DNA of 64,000 nucleotides from Paenibacillus tianjinensis (GTDB taxonomy: Bacteria > Bacillota > Bacilli > Paenibacillales > Paenibacillaceae): positions 5,792,001 through 5,856,000 of the forward strand of contig NZ_CP070969.1 in the NCBI RefSeq assembly GCF_017086365.1, in the 5' to 3' direction. Below are positions 1 to 8,566 of the stretch, one piece after another. The position numbers and the translations under genes were made by a program. Every line of letters begins with the position of its first letter. Position 1 is the first letter of the stretch. The notes under the pieces are model-generated. The model had not been told where the DNA came from. It saw only the letters and a list, made by a program, of their open reading frames with translations, and did not search any database.

Positions 1-520
1 CCCGCTCAACAAGCCGGGCTTCAGATACAGGCACCGGGACAAGCAGATCCGCCTGCCATCGCTGGTTACTAGCAGATTGCTTGCCGCGGAATATGGGACT
101 TGTAAATACCCTCTGTGCTTTTTGGAATTCTGCAATCCCCTGCTGTCTCCGTTCTCTTTCTGCTTTAAGCTGGATGTAGGCTCTGTCCAGCATTGAGCCT
201 AACAATGGAGCAAGCTGTTCATTCCCCCGGTATTTATATTGACCCAGGATTTCGCGCATCACACTTGTATAAGCTACTGCACTCCGGTTGCAGACAATCG
301 GTACGGCTTCACCGCTGCGGCTGCAGTCGGGGCAGCCGACATGGCGACCGCATTTCTGACAGCGGGGATGCCGGATCCAAGGAATAGCCTCTTCACAAAC
401 TGCACAGATACCGTGCAGGCCTGCTGCCGGGCGGCTGGTTTTGCCGCAAATCAGGCAATGAAGCAAAGAAGGCGCCAGCAAGGAGCGGACTTTGGTAAGC
501 CATGCAGTTAATGAGTCCAT
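1..520 (-). CDS. comFC: ComFC-type phosphoribosyltransferase-like competence protein (partial, cut by left edge)
   Basis: The open frame begins with ATG at 520 (protein MDSLTAWLTK...), preceded by AGAGGAAAG, and runs off the left edge after about 173 codons. The visible half has the cysteine pairs of a ComFC zinc-binding head (residues 22/25, 39/42, 54/57, 63/66), then the family segment around YTSVMREILGQYKYRG. In the family the C-terminal half is a PRPP-binding phosphoribosyltransferase fold and lies outside this window. ComFC is needed for DNA uptake in competent cells and works with ComFA. The start overlaps the comFA stop by 13 bases, so the two are probably translationally coupled. A charged stretch around residues 110-135 looks like an insertion relative to short ComFC proteins. 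Identification is from motif pattern and position. Confidence 0.88.
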   Translation of the reverse strand, partial: MDSLTAWLTKVRSLLAPSLLHCLICGKTSRPAAGLHGICAVCEEAIPWIRHPRCQKCGRHVGCPDCSRSGEAVPIVCNRSAVAYTSVMREILGQYKYRGNEQLAPLLGSMLDRAYIQLKAERERRQQGIAEFQKAQRVFTSPIFRGKQSASNQRWQADLLVPVPVSEARLVER

Positions 521-2763
521 GATGCTTTCCTCTTGTCCAGATACCCCTGCTTGCGGGCAATCGAGTTCATTGTACGGATCTGCCCGATGGCTTTGCGTTG
601 TGACTGGGTCCACTCCGGTGATAAGAAGTTTACCCTGCCGGCAGGGTCATCTTTGGAGCGCCCGGCACGGCCAGCCATTTGAACCAGCGAGGCTTCATCA
701 AACAGTTTACTGTCTGCGTCCAAAATATAAACATCACTACGGGGAACGGTAACTCCCCGTTCCAGGATGGTAGTAGTGACCAGGATAGTGATTGCCCTGT
801 TGCGGAAGGCAATGACCTTATCGGTTCTGTCCCGATCTTTAGATGAGGTGCCCTCTATGCACACACCGGGGATTTTCCGGCGAAGAAGGGTCAGCAACCC
901 TTCAATATGAGCGATCCGGGCCACAAAGATAAAGATTTGCGCTTCACGTGCAAGCGACCTGTGCAGGGCTTGCAGGAATGCTGCGGGTAGGGCTCCGCGC
1001 TTAATACATTGCTGGACGGGATTCATTGGTATACGGCGGGGCAAAGGCAACGGATGTCCATGATACCGTACGGGCACTCTGGCATGAGGCAGCTTCCCTG
1101 AATGCGCCTGCCGCTGCAGCTTCTGCGGCGGTGTCGCCGACAGGAAGATAAACACTCCATCCGGCTTGCAGGCCTGTTCAGCAGCAAAAGCCAGCATTGG
1201 ATTGTTATGATAGGGATAAGCATCCAGTTCATCGATAATGACCAGATCAAAGCCATGATGAAACCTTAGCAGCTGATGCGTGGTTGCAATCGTCAATTGA
1301 CCCGGTACCCAGCGGTCCTGGCTGCCGCCGTACAGCACGGCCAGCGTCTCCGCCGGGAAAGCCCGGGCGAGCCGCGGGGCCAGCTCCAGCACGACGTCGC
1401 GCCGCGGCGTCGCCACCAGTGCCCGGCCTCCGGCAGCGAGCACTGCCTCCAGGAGCGGAAACGTGATCTCCGTTTTCCCCGCTCCCGTCACTGCCCAGAG
1501 CAGGAACCGCTCTGGGCCTGTGCCGGCGGCGTGCTGGCGCCGCGCCGTCAAGAACTGCAGTGCAGCGCCGGCGGCCCCCGCCTGAGCTGCACTAAGCCCC
1601 CACCGGCGTGCCGCTACGGTGGGGCTGATTCCGGCCGTGCCCCGCACGGCCGGGGACGCCGCGCTGCGCAGCAGCAGCGCGCAGGCCCGGCTGCGCCCGA
1701 GCGCGAGGCAGGCCTCGCAGTAGGCGCAGCCGGCCAGGCCGCACGCAGCGCATGGCGTGCGGCCTGTGGCCACGCTGCCGCAACGCAGGCAGCGTTCTAC
1801 CGCGCGGCGGCGGGCAGCGCCGCGCCTCCAGAGCAGCAGCGGCAAGCGGAGCGCCGCGGCCAAGCCCGCCCTGCGGAGGCAAACTCCGCCTCCTTCAGCC
1901 CATCCGCCTCTGGTGTTACTAGAATGCTCTCTGTCTCCTTTAGCTCTCCTGCTACTAGAGCTGCTGTGTTCCTCCCTATATCCTTCACCCCAGCTGCTAC
2001 TTGAGTTGCTGTGATCCCCCCTATATCCTTCACCCCATCTGCTACCTGAGTTGCTATGATCACCTCTCTTACCTTCGGCCTTCCCGCTATTATTGCTGCT
2101 TCGCTCTTCCCTCTCCCGCACCATTCCGGCACTAACGGCAGCTTGCAGCTTCAATCGCCCCTGCAGATGGGCGAGCTGGGCCACAGACTGCCAGTCCTGC
2201 TCCATTCCGGGAAGCTGCTCTGCCAGCAATGCTTCCACCTCCGGCTGAAGCAGCGAGCGGCCGGAGAGTGTCACCACCAGGCGGTCGGCTGCGATGCAGA
2301 GAGATTCACTTCGATCCTGCAATCCATCCCCAATCCCGCTGCTGATGTACGGCTCTGATTCATCCTTATCACGTCCTGAGTCTATCCCGGCCCAGCAATT
2401 ATGCTGCTCCCGATCCTTCAGCGGCCCCTTGATTACATCAACTTGATTCATCCATGTTCTTTGCTGCGTTCCCCCCGACACTTTCTCTCTCTGCATTTCT
2501 TCTTGAAGAGATTCTTTCAGATAAGCTGCCCACTCCTCGGATGACCACTTGCACATCATTTTATAGAAACGGAAGCGCTCCCGCAGCTTCACCGCCCAAC
2601 CGAGGGGGAGTGAAGAGGAGAGAATGACCAGTTTGTCTGCTGCTCTGCCGCTCCAGCCACGTTCTACGGCCCCACTCCACCACAAAAGGTCGACAGCCAA
2701 ATTCAATGAAACCCATATTTTAAAGCACCCGTCAATTTCAACTGCATACACGCTGACTCTCAT
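508..2763 (-). CDS. comFA: ComFA-type DNA helicase/translocase of the competence system
   Basis: ComFA is an ATP-dependent helicase-like motor that helps bring transforming DNA into the cytoplasm. I place the start at ATG 2763 because AGGAGG lies 7 bases upstream; an upstream in-frame extension to 2952 lacks such a site. That gives 751 residues, against about 460 for B. subtilis ComFA. Visible parts: a poorly conserved N-terminal region (about 1-225), a low-complexity block of 15-residue repeats (about 226-288), a zinc finger beginning CLRCG with CAAC and CEAC pairs (about 322-350), Walker A GAGKTE (about 426), the DEAD/DEAH-like DELDAYP (about 510), SAT (FLSATPP), and a C-terminal helicase lobe with ILERGVTVP and QMAGRAGRS. 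DNA between about 1310 and 1870 is far richer in G+C than its flanks. The stop overlaps comFC. I see no ComFB gene between them. Confidence 0.92.
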   Translation of the reverse strand: MRVSVYAVEIDGCFKIWVSLNLAVDLLWWSGAVERGWSGRAADKLVILSSSLPLGWAVKLRERFRFYKMMCKWSSEEWAAYLKESLQEEMQREKVSGGTQQRTWMNQVDVIKGPLKDREQHNCWAGIDSGRDKDESEPYISSGIGDGLQDRSESLCIAADRLVVTLSGRSLLQPEVEALLAEQLPGMEQDWQSVAQLAHLQGRLKLQAAVSAGMVREREERSSNNSGKAEGKRGDHSNSGSRWGEGYRGDHSNSSSSWGEGYREEHSSSSSRRAKGDREHSSNTRGGWAEGGGVCLRRAGLAAALRLPLLLWRRGAARRRAVERCLRCGSVATGRTPCAACGLAGCAYCEACLALGRSRACALLLRSAASPAVRGTAGISPTVAARRWGLSAAQAGAAGAALQFLTARRQHAAGTGPERFLLWAVTGAGKTEITFPLLEAVLAAGGRALVATPRRDVVLELAPRLARAFPAETLAVLYGGSQDRWVPGQLTIATTHQLLRFHHGFDLVIIDELDAYPYHNNPMLAFAAEQACKPDGVFIFLSATPPQKLQRQAHSGKLPHARVPVRYHGHPLPLPRRIPMNPVQQCIKRGALPAAFLQALHRSLAREAQIFIFVARIAHIEGLLTLLRRKIPGVCIEGTSSKDRDRTDKVIAFRNRAITILVTTTILERGVTVPRSDVYILDADSKLFDEASLVQMAGRAGRSKDDPAGRVNFLSPEWTQSQRKAIGQIRTMNSIARKQGYLDKRKASWTH
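1890..2080 (-). repeat. 45-bp tandem repeat inside comFA
   Basis: Two adjacent 45-base units (1971-2015 and 2016-2060) are nearly identical, and more diverged units lie on either side. They encode 15-residue repeats of the form GYRGDHSNSSSSWGE in ComFA, between the N-terminal region and the zinc finger. The unit is a multiple of three, so copy-number change would keep the frame. Confidence 0.85.
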
Positions 2764-2898
2764 CACAACGCCTCCTGCTTGGCTATGTAACATACATCCA
2801 CCTATAATCTCTCTACTTTGAAATTGGCCGTTACAATAGTGAATGTTAACTTCCGGCCCAGCCTGTCTGCTGATGACCTTACAGTCCCTCCTCCAACA

Positions 2899-2937
2899 CA
2901 AAAAAGCACCCCCCCCTATTACTGGAGAGTGTGCTTC
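2899..2937 (-). terminator. Rho-independent terminator after the small membrane protein gene
   Basis: On the minus strand a stem pairs AAGCAC with GTGCTT, extended by imperfect G-rich/C-rich pairing, and runs into TTTTTT. It lies 20-60 bases past the stop at 2959 and ahead of comFA. Confidence 0.7.
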
Positions 2938-2958
2938 ACCCGTTTCTTGCATATTTAG

Positions 2959-3369
2959 TTAGCATTCGCCGCGTCTTGATTGCGATCCCCCGCTTCCCGG
3001 CATCCGCAAATCGATAACGATCTCCCGCTGGTATTCATCCTCGCCCGCTACGGAGCGAAAATGCATCAATGGTGCAATATCAATTGCAGAACCGCTGTAT
3101 GCCAATTTAGTGGCTACTGCTAATGTCTCATCCTTCGATTCATCATCCAGCACAGTCACCCTGTACAGTTTTCCAGTCCAAAAAGCATGAAAAGCCAGCA
3201 TCCGGATGTACCCTTCAATAACTGCTTCATGATTGCGTGTGATCAAAAAATAATGAATCCGCTTACCGGACCGCATGACCCTTCGGGTCTGTTCCCGGTG
3301 ATGCAGGATATGAATGAGGATCACCGCAGATGCGTAAACAGCCACAATCCATATTAACTGGGCTACCAT
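2959..3369 (-). CDS. Small membrane-anchored protein with a glycosyltransferase-like segment
   Basis: This encodes 136 residues. The start ATG 3369 has a very strong ribosome site, GAGGAGGTG; the frame stays open to 3555 but nothing supports the longer form. The N-terminus (MVAQLIWIVAVYASAVILIH) is one membrane helix, probably with the rest in the cytoplasm. Residues about 45-115 contain HYFLITRNHEAVIEGYIRML and VTVLDDESKDETLAVA, which resembles the first beta strand and DDxSxD nucleotide-sugar motif of GT2 glycosyltransferases, but the protein is far too short to be a whole enzyme. It lies between degU and comFA and has its own promoter and terminator. I do not recognise a named family. It could be a regulatory remnant of a GT2 protein. 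Confidence 0.75.
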   Translation of the reverse strand: MVAQLIWIVAVYASAVILIHILHHREQTRRVMRSGKRIHYFLITRNHEAVIEGYIRMLAFHAFWTGKLYRVTVLDDESKDETLAVATKLAYSGSAIDIAPLMHFRSVAGEDEYQREIVIDLRMPGSGGSQSRRGEC

Positions 3370-3483
3370 GGAGATGCACCTCCTCTTTATACCGACACTA
3401 TATGCCGGTGTTACGAGGTCGGTGACTGCCCATGGTTTCTTAAAGCCGATATTGCCCCGCCTGCTCTTTTCCCAGTCTGATAA

Positions 3484-3513
3484 ATAATATCTTTCAGGCG
3501 CACACGGGGTCAA
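3484..3513 (-). promoter_or_regulatory. Sigma-A-type promoter for the 2959-3369 gene
   Basis: TTGACC (3508-3513) and TATTAT (3484-3489) are separated by 18 bases on the minus strand. The start codon is about 110 bases downstream; the leader contains ACCGAC and GTCGGT, which can pair just ahead of the ribosome site. The 3370-3705 gap otherwise holds no gene, and I see no clear terminator for degU in it. Confidence 0.6.
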
Positions 3514-3705
3514 ATTCTCTATAGCCGGGTACATAATTAAATCAGCATTTTGCAAAATTCGAATATATAAAACGTCCTAAGTCCATTTTTATATAACTGC
3601 GACTGAAACAATACGTTGGCTTGAGCCAGACAGCAGCCCTTACGTTATGTAATGTTGTTCCGGATCATTTGGATTCTCCAAAACGCTCAGTTAAAATTAA
3701 GCCGG

Positions 3706-4428
3706 TTACAGAGTGACCCAGCCATATTTAATCGAATTGATTACAGCCTGTGTACGGTCATCCACTTCCATTTTTTGCAGGATGCTGCTGACATGGTTCT
3801 TGACGGTTTTCTCGCTGATAAAGAGGTATTCCCCAATGTTCTTATTGCTCTTGCCTTCGGCCATCAGCCGCAGAACCTCAGCCTCACGGCGGGTCAGCGG
3901 ATTGTTGTCACCAGCGACAAATTTAACGCCCGCTTCCTTCACTGGGGTTTCAGCCATTGCCCCTGTCTCATTAAGATAGGTCATGCGGCGCAGCTGGTTA
4001 ATCAGCTTGCCTGTAACCTTCGGATGAATGAAGGCATGACCCTCGCAGACAGAGCGTATGGCATTAATGAGCGACTCCGCCTCCATATCCTTAAGCAAAT
4101 AGCCGTTGGCACCCTTGCGCAGCGTTTCGAACACATAGCTCTCATCATCATGAATCGATAAAATAATGACTTTAACATCCGGGAACATCTCCCGCAGCTT
4201 TTGTGTAGCCTCTACACCGTTCTCGATAGGCATATTGATATCCATCAGTACGATATCCGGCTTATTGACGTTACAAAATTCCAGTACCTGGATGCCGTCT
4301 CCGCATTCCCCGATGACCTCAATATCATCCTCCATATTTAATATTCGTTTAAGCCCTTCACGAAACAATTGATGATCATCGGCCAAAAGAACTTTTATAG
4401 GCGATTTACCAGTGATTTGGTTCTCCAT
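3706..4428 (-). CDS. degU: Two-component response regulator DegU
   Basis: DegU is the DNA-binding partner of the DegS kinase. In Bacillus it controls exoenzymes, competence, motility and biofilm genes according to phosphorylation state. The 240-residue product has a receiver domain (acidic VLLADDH, phospho-acceptor Asp in IVLMDINMP, Lys in YLLKDM) and a C-terminal LuxR-type helix-turn-helix (LTRREAEVLRLMAEG, then ISEKTVKNHVSSIL). The start ATG 4428 is 4 bases past the degS stop, with AAGGAG inside the end of degS; an upstream in-frame start at 4455 would lie inside degS and is less likely. The pair is clearly one operon, close to comFA as in B. subtilis. Confidence 0.95.
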   Translation of the reverse strand: MENQITGKSPIKVLLADDHQLFREGLKRILNMEDDIEVIGECGDGIQVLEFCNVNKPDIVLMDINMPIENGVEATQKLREMFPDVKVIILSIHDDESYVFETLRKGANGYLLKDMEAESLINAIRSVCEGHAFIHPKVTGKLINQLRRMTYLNETGAMAETPVKEAGVKFVAGDNNPLTRREAEVLRLMAEGKSNKNIGEYLFISEKTVKNHVSSILQKMEVDDRTQAVINSIKYGWVTL

Positions 4429-4432
4429 CACA

Positions 4433-5605
4433 TTACTCCTTCCCCTTTTCCACATTCGTCGGAATGTGAATTACGATTGTTGTGCCTTGATTCTCTGCAG
4501 ACTCTATTTCCATTCTTCCTTCGAGTAACTCTACACGCTCCCGCATACCTACCAGCCCAAAACTTTCACGGCTGCCCTGCTCACTTACCTTTTTCACATT
4601 AAAACCTACTCCGTTATCCTTCACCACAATCTTGATCAGCTGTGCCTGATAGGTGATTTCTACCAGCACATAACTTGGATAAGCGTGTTTGGCGGCATTC
4701 GACAAGCCTTCCTGAACAAGGCGATAGACTGCAGCTTCCATGGCTGAAGATAAACGATGCTCCTTACCTCTCGTTTCAAAGGCGGTTCGGATCTTCGTCT
4801 TCTCCTCGTAATCATGCACATATTTCCGCAGCGTTGGAATCAGGCCAAGATCATCGAGCGCCATCGGACGCAAGTTGAAAATCACCTTACGCATTTCCTC
4901 CAGGCTGTAACGAACCTGCCCTTTTAAGTCTATTACTTCGTCCTGCACTAGCCCATATTCCTGCTTTACCAGCATTCTTTCTACAATTTCCGTCCTAAGG
5001 ACTAAATTCGCCAGCATTTGAGCAGGACCGTCATGAATTTCCCGGGCAATTCTTTTCCGTTCCTCTTCTTGGGCCAAAATTATTTTAAGTCCGATCATTT
5101 GTCTGTTCTTCGCAGTTTCGACAATTCTCGTCACTTGTCCCATTTCTCCGGACAGATATTCAATAACAACACTCATTTGCGAACCGATCGATTCTGCACG
5201 CTCTACCGAATTTTCGACACTGCGAACCCGCAGCTGCAATTCGTCCCGCCTGCTTCGAAGATAGATTTCCCGTTCTCTTGTCATCATGAGTTCAAGCTGA
5301 AGCTCGGTGGCCTTCTCATAAGCAATCCGGATGTCTTTCTCCGAATAGCGGACAAAATCACGGCTGACTTCCGTCAGCCGGATCCGGGAGCGGTGGTATT
5401 GCAGCTCCAGCTTGTCCACCTTTTGCAATGTTTCATCCGTTTCTTCCATGACCCTCTGCAGTTCTTTGGTGAGTGCAACAAGCTCATCCCGCGCAACCTG
5501 CAATATTTCAAAAATCTGATACTTGCTGCTCTCCATCACGTCGATGGTATTCTTAATGACGCGATCTATCGCATCGGCTTGAAATTCCACGGATGCTTGC
5601 CCCAT
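4433..5605 (-). CDS. degS: Cytoplasmic sensor histidine kinase DegS
   Basis: DegS has no membrane segment and phosphorylates DegU. The 390-residue protein has a long N-terminal coiled-coil sensory region (about 1-170, rich in E, R, L and Q), a HisKA_3 domain with the phospho-acceptor His in REIHDGPAQML, and a HATPase_c domain with NAAKHAYPS (N box), DNGVGFN (G1) and GLVGMRERV (G2). It is followed by degU after 4 bases. No strong Shine-Dalgarno lies directly ahead of ATG 5605; the nearest purine run, AAAGGAAAG, is inside a perfect palindrome about 20 bases upstream, which could influence its expression. Confidence 0.95.
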   Translation of the reverse strand: MGQASVEFQADAIDRVIKNTIDVMESSKYQIFEILQVARDELVALTKELQRVMEETDETLQKVDKLELQYHRSRIRLTEVSRDFVRYSEKDIRIAYEKATELQLELMMTREREIYLRSRRDELQLRVRSVENSVERAESIGSQMSVVIEYLSGEMGQVTRIVETAKNRQMIGLKIILAQEEERKRIAREIHDGPAQMLANLVLRTEIVERMLVKQEYGLVQDEVIDLKGQVRYSLEEMRKVIFNLRPMALDDLGLIPTLRKYVHDYEEKTKIRTAFETRGKEHRLSSAMEAAVYRLVQEGLSNAAKHAYPSYVLVEITYQAQLIKIVVKDNGVGFNVKKVSEQGSRESFGLVGMRERVELLEGRMEIESAENQGTTIVIHIPTNVEKGKE

Positions 5606-5618
5606 TTCTATCGGATCG

Positions 5619-5640
5619 TATTAAAGGCTTTCCTTTAATA
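5619..5640. promoter_or_regulatory. Perfect palindrome upstream of degS
   Basis: TATTAAAG and CTTTAATA are exact inverted arms around a 6-base spacer. The element lies 14 bases before the degS start and 8 bases after the stop of the upstream exoprotein gene. It could be an operator for a dimeric regulator or an mRNA hairpin covering the only purine-rich stretch before degS. It lacks a following T-run, so it is not a normal terminator. Confidence 0.5.
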
Positions 5641-5648
5641 TTACCATA

Positions 5649-8381
5649 TCACGATTCGATAGTTACGGTCTTCGTTTTCTGTTCCCATTTTACAGTCAAT
5701 CCGAGCTGTTCCGAGACGAGCCGAAGAGGTACTAAAGTCCTGCCATCTAGGATTAAAGGAGCTACTTCGGCGCTTTGCCGCTTGCCGTTCAATATAAATT
5801 CCTTCTTGTTTACAGTCAGATCAAGCGCCTTGGCACCGCGCAGCACCATAATTTTCTTAGTATTCTGATCCCAGGCAGCACTTCCGCCAAAAGCATCCAG
5901 CACATATTTTATCGGCACATATGTGGTACCATCCTTGACGATTGGAGCTACATCTATCGACTTCTTGGTCCCATTTACCGTCATAGCTTTGGAGCCGATG
6001 ATCATTGAAGCCGAACCTTGTGGAAGACCGGCTTCACTGGACAGCGATGGCATCACGAAGGAAAGATTATCGAAAGCAACGGTACCCGTCTTAGCCCGTT
6101 CGTCCTGACCTTCTTCTACATTCACTATATACACTCTTTTCAGCAGCGCAGGGAATTTAATAGCTGCCCCCGATAAATCAATATTCAGGCTCTTCCAGCC
6201 GTTCCAGTCAATGACTTTAGCGAGATCAATATAAGCCGTTGCTCCAGCGCTGTCCACCACTTCCGCCCGCAGCCAGTTAAGGCTCATATCTCCCATAACA
6301 TCAAGTGACATCGAAGTTGCGGCTGCCGGAATGCTTTTGCCGGAGGTTCCGTTAAGCTGGGCATAAGCATACATTTTACCGCTTCCTGCAGTCATGTCAT
6401 AGCTGAGTGACAATACCTTGGAGCCTGCCCGCTCCGCCGTTCCAGCCACGATCGCGGCCGTTCCGGTAACACTGCTCACGTTGGAAGTAAAGGCGATCGG
6501 ATAAGTAACATTATCAAAATTCTCCCACGGTGTAGCTGCTGCAGTCGATAAAACAACCGCAGTACTGAACCCGTCGTACCGGGCAATCGCATACCCTGTG
6601 GTGACACCTGCGTTTACCGAGTCAACCGTCAGCTTGCCATCCTGTACACTGCCCTTGAACCCGACAAATTCCCATTTCAGCGCTGAATTTGGCACAGCCA
6701 GTGTCGCGCCGCTTTTAGCAACCGCTGTGACTGGTACGGAGACCGATGCACCAGCCGCCAAAGGAGCTGTAACCGTTCCCGCGGTCAGGCTGGCAAGATC
6801 GTCCCCGCCCAGAACGGTAACCTTCGCAGAAGCACTTGCCGCACCGCTGGTCGCGGTCAGTGTAACTGTTCCTGCTTTGACACCAGTCACTTCGCCTGCA
6901 TTCACTGTAGCACTGCCGCCGCTGGATACCCATGCCGGATTGGCTGAAGCGACATCTATCGGATTATAATACGTATCATAGCCTTTTAATGTATAGGTTG
7001 CTTTTTGCCCGATTAGGAGGGCTGAACTGCCGCTGATTTTCAGCCCTTTCACCTCACCCTGTGGAGCTGATGTGTACACTCCGAGGCCGTTGACAATGCT
7101 GCGCTGCTCCGTGCCGTATTCTGTATTAAAGGTTAGCGTAGTCGACGTTTCAGCGAGCGGACGGTCTACCATGGTCGTAGACCCGCCTCCGTCCAGATTC
7201 ATTCCCTTCCAGACACCGATGTTTGTCATGAATGATTGCAATTCTGTCAGTGACATACCGGCACTGCTCTCATTATCCTCCACCGCAATTACATATACGT
7301 AACGGCCATCCTGGGAATAACCAAGTGCAGTACGGGCCCGGAAGCCGCCGATACTGCTCGTTGACCTCGAGAAGGTGGCTGCTTTACCGTTGTTGACCAG
7401 GATGGTATGTCCGCCGATCATCATTTGCAGGCTTGCCGGATCCACAGTTTGCTGCGTCGTTTTAGATTTCAGGGAATACACACTGCTCAGCTTTTGACCT
7501 ACTGCCAGATGTGCCTTGACGAACTGTGCTGCGAGCCCGTGTGTCCGCAGGATATAAGCCCCCTTCGGAACTGCCATCGGCAATGCTGCATCTAATGAGA
7601 TTTGAGTGATTGTATCATTCTCTACCAATACCTCCGTTGGCGTAGTAGAACTATTCTTCGGCCGGGCCAGTGCAGTCCAGGCATCTGTATAGAGATAGGC
7701 AGCATTGGCATGGCTATATGTAGAACTGCCGCCTTCAGGGCTGTAAGCCCCTTTATTAATACCGGACAGCGGAAACTGGGCTCCATCCTCAGCTGTGACC
7801 AGTCCTTCAAAAGCATACTCGTCGATCACCGGCTGGCGGTCTTTAGTCACTGCAAAAGCGTACATTCCTTCAAGCTGTGATGGTGTAGAAACCACAACCC
7901 CGCTTGAAATTTGTCCCCCTATCGGGGCACCTTCGCCGCCGGTGTTGAAATAATCACCGTTAACTGCAGCTACTGCTCCTGTTTCAGCTGCCATACCGCC
8001 AGTGCTTTGACGGGTAGTCAGTTTACCGCCCTTTCCGGTCATTACATCAAGGGACACATAAGGATTACTCAAATCTACACGGATGACATCCGCCAGCCCG
8101 GTAGCACTTATACCCGAACGTTGTGTTGTGAACTTATATTTCATCATCATTGCACCAGAAGTGATCACTTCTTCACTCAGCTTGGTCACTGTAAAAGAAC
8201 TCGCTGCTGCCTGGGCTACTGGTATAGTAGAGGATCCCCATCCAGGCAGTCCTTCGCTTCCGATTACCGGCATGATCCAGAGTACACCGGCTAATGATGC
8301 AGCAATCCAGCGTTTGGCAGGTAACCTTCTTCCCCCCTGTGCATGCTCTTCGTTTCTCTTCTCCATGGAAACTTCATTCAT
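5649..8381 (-). CDS. Secreted phosphodiester-glycosidase-like (NAGPA) multidomain protein
   Basis: The 910-residue product has a signal or anchor segment (about 24-58). A catalytic-type domain of the phosphodiester glycosidase/NAGPA family follows (about 110-440), marked by AVAAVNGDYFNTGG, APIGGQISSGVVV and MNLDGGGSTTM. After it come a bacterial Ig-like (Big_2) domain (about 455-525), a beta-rich region resembling a carbohydrate-binding module (about 620-785), and a C-terminal stalk-type domain of the copper amine oxidase N-terminal family (about 795-910; TYVPIKYVLDAFGG and TLVPLRLVSEQLGL). Family members cleave sugar-phosphate diesters, so a wall-glycan substrate is plausible but inferred. 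The gene is 43 bases upstream of degS with no terminator between, so read-through into degSU is possible. Confidence 0.85.
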   Translation of the reverse strand: MNEVSMEKRNEEHAQGGRRLPAKRWIAASLAGVLWIMPVIGSEGLPGWGSSTIPVAQAAASSFTVTKLSEEVITSGAMMMKYKFTTQRSGISATGLADVIRVDLSNPYVSLDVMTGKGGKLTTRQSTGGMAAETGAVAAVNGDYFNTGGEGAPIGGQISSGVVVSTPSQLEGMYAFAVTKDRQPVIDEYAFEGLVTAEDGAQFPLSGINKGAYSPEGGSSTYSHANAAYLYTDAWTALARPKNSSTTPTEVLVENDTITQISLDAALPMAVPKGAYILRTHGLAAQFVKAHLAVGQKLSSVYSLKSKTTQQTVDPASLQMMIGGHTILVNNGKAATFSRSTSSIGGFRARTALGYSQDGRYVYVIAVEDNESSAGMSLTELQSFMTNIGVWKGMNLDGGGSTTMVDRPLAETSTTLTFNTEYGTEQRSIVNGLGVYTSAPQGEVKGLKISGSSALLIGQKATYTLKGYDTYYNPIDVASANPAWVSSGGSATVNAGEVTGVKAGTVTLTATSGAASASAKVTVLGGDDLASLTAGTVTAPLAAGASVSVPVTAVAKSGATLAVPNSALKWEFVGFKGSVQDGKLTVDSVNAGVTTGYAIARYDGFSTAVVLSTAAATPWENFDNVTYPIAFTSNVSSVTGTAAIVAGTAERAGSKVLSLSYDMTAGSGKMYAYAQLNGTSGKSIPAAATSMSLDVMGDMSLNWLRAEVVDSAGATAYIDLAKVIDWNGWKSLNIDLSGAAIKFPALLKRVYIVNVEEGQDERAKTGTVAFDNLSFVMPSLSSEAGLPQGSASMIIGSKAMTVNGTKKSIDVAPIVKDGTTYVPIKYVLDAFGGSAAWDQNTKKIMVLRGAKALDLTVNKKEFILNGKRQSAEVAPLILDGRTLVPLRLVSEQLGLTVKWEQKTKTVTIES

Positions 8382-8566
8382 TTCAGTGTAACTCTCCCAT
8401 CTCTTTTTTTAATATAAGTTCTCTGATATCCGCATCTATTTTTCCAGTCAAAGAACAGGCTTCCATTTTTCCTTAACACTTTAATAGACTGAAACGAAGC
8501 CAAAAAGTTGCGAAGTTTGCTAGATTCCGTCCTATTTAATAGCCTGGTAAGTCTATGCAGATATAA

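Noticed and set aside
1276..2004. 242-codon plus-strand frame opposite comFA
   Set aside because: It lies over the G+C-rich part where stop codons are rare; composition is Ala/Arg/Gln-rich and meaningless.
2764..2952. N-terminal extension of ComFA to 2952
   Set aside because: It would run close to the upstream terminator and has no ribosome site, while ATG 2763 has AGGAGG at ideal distance.
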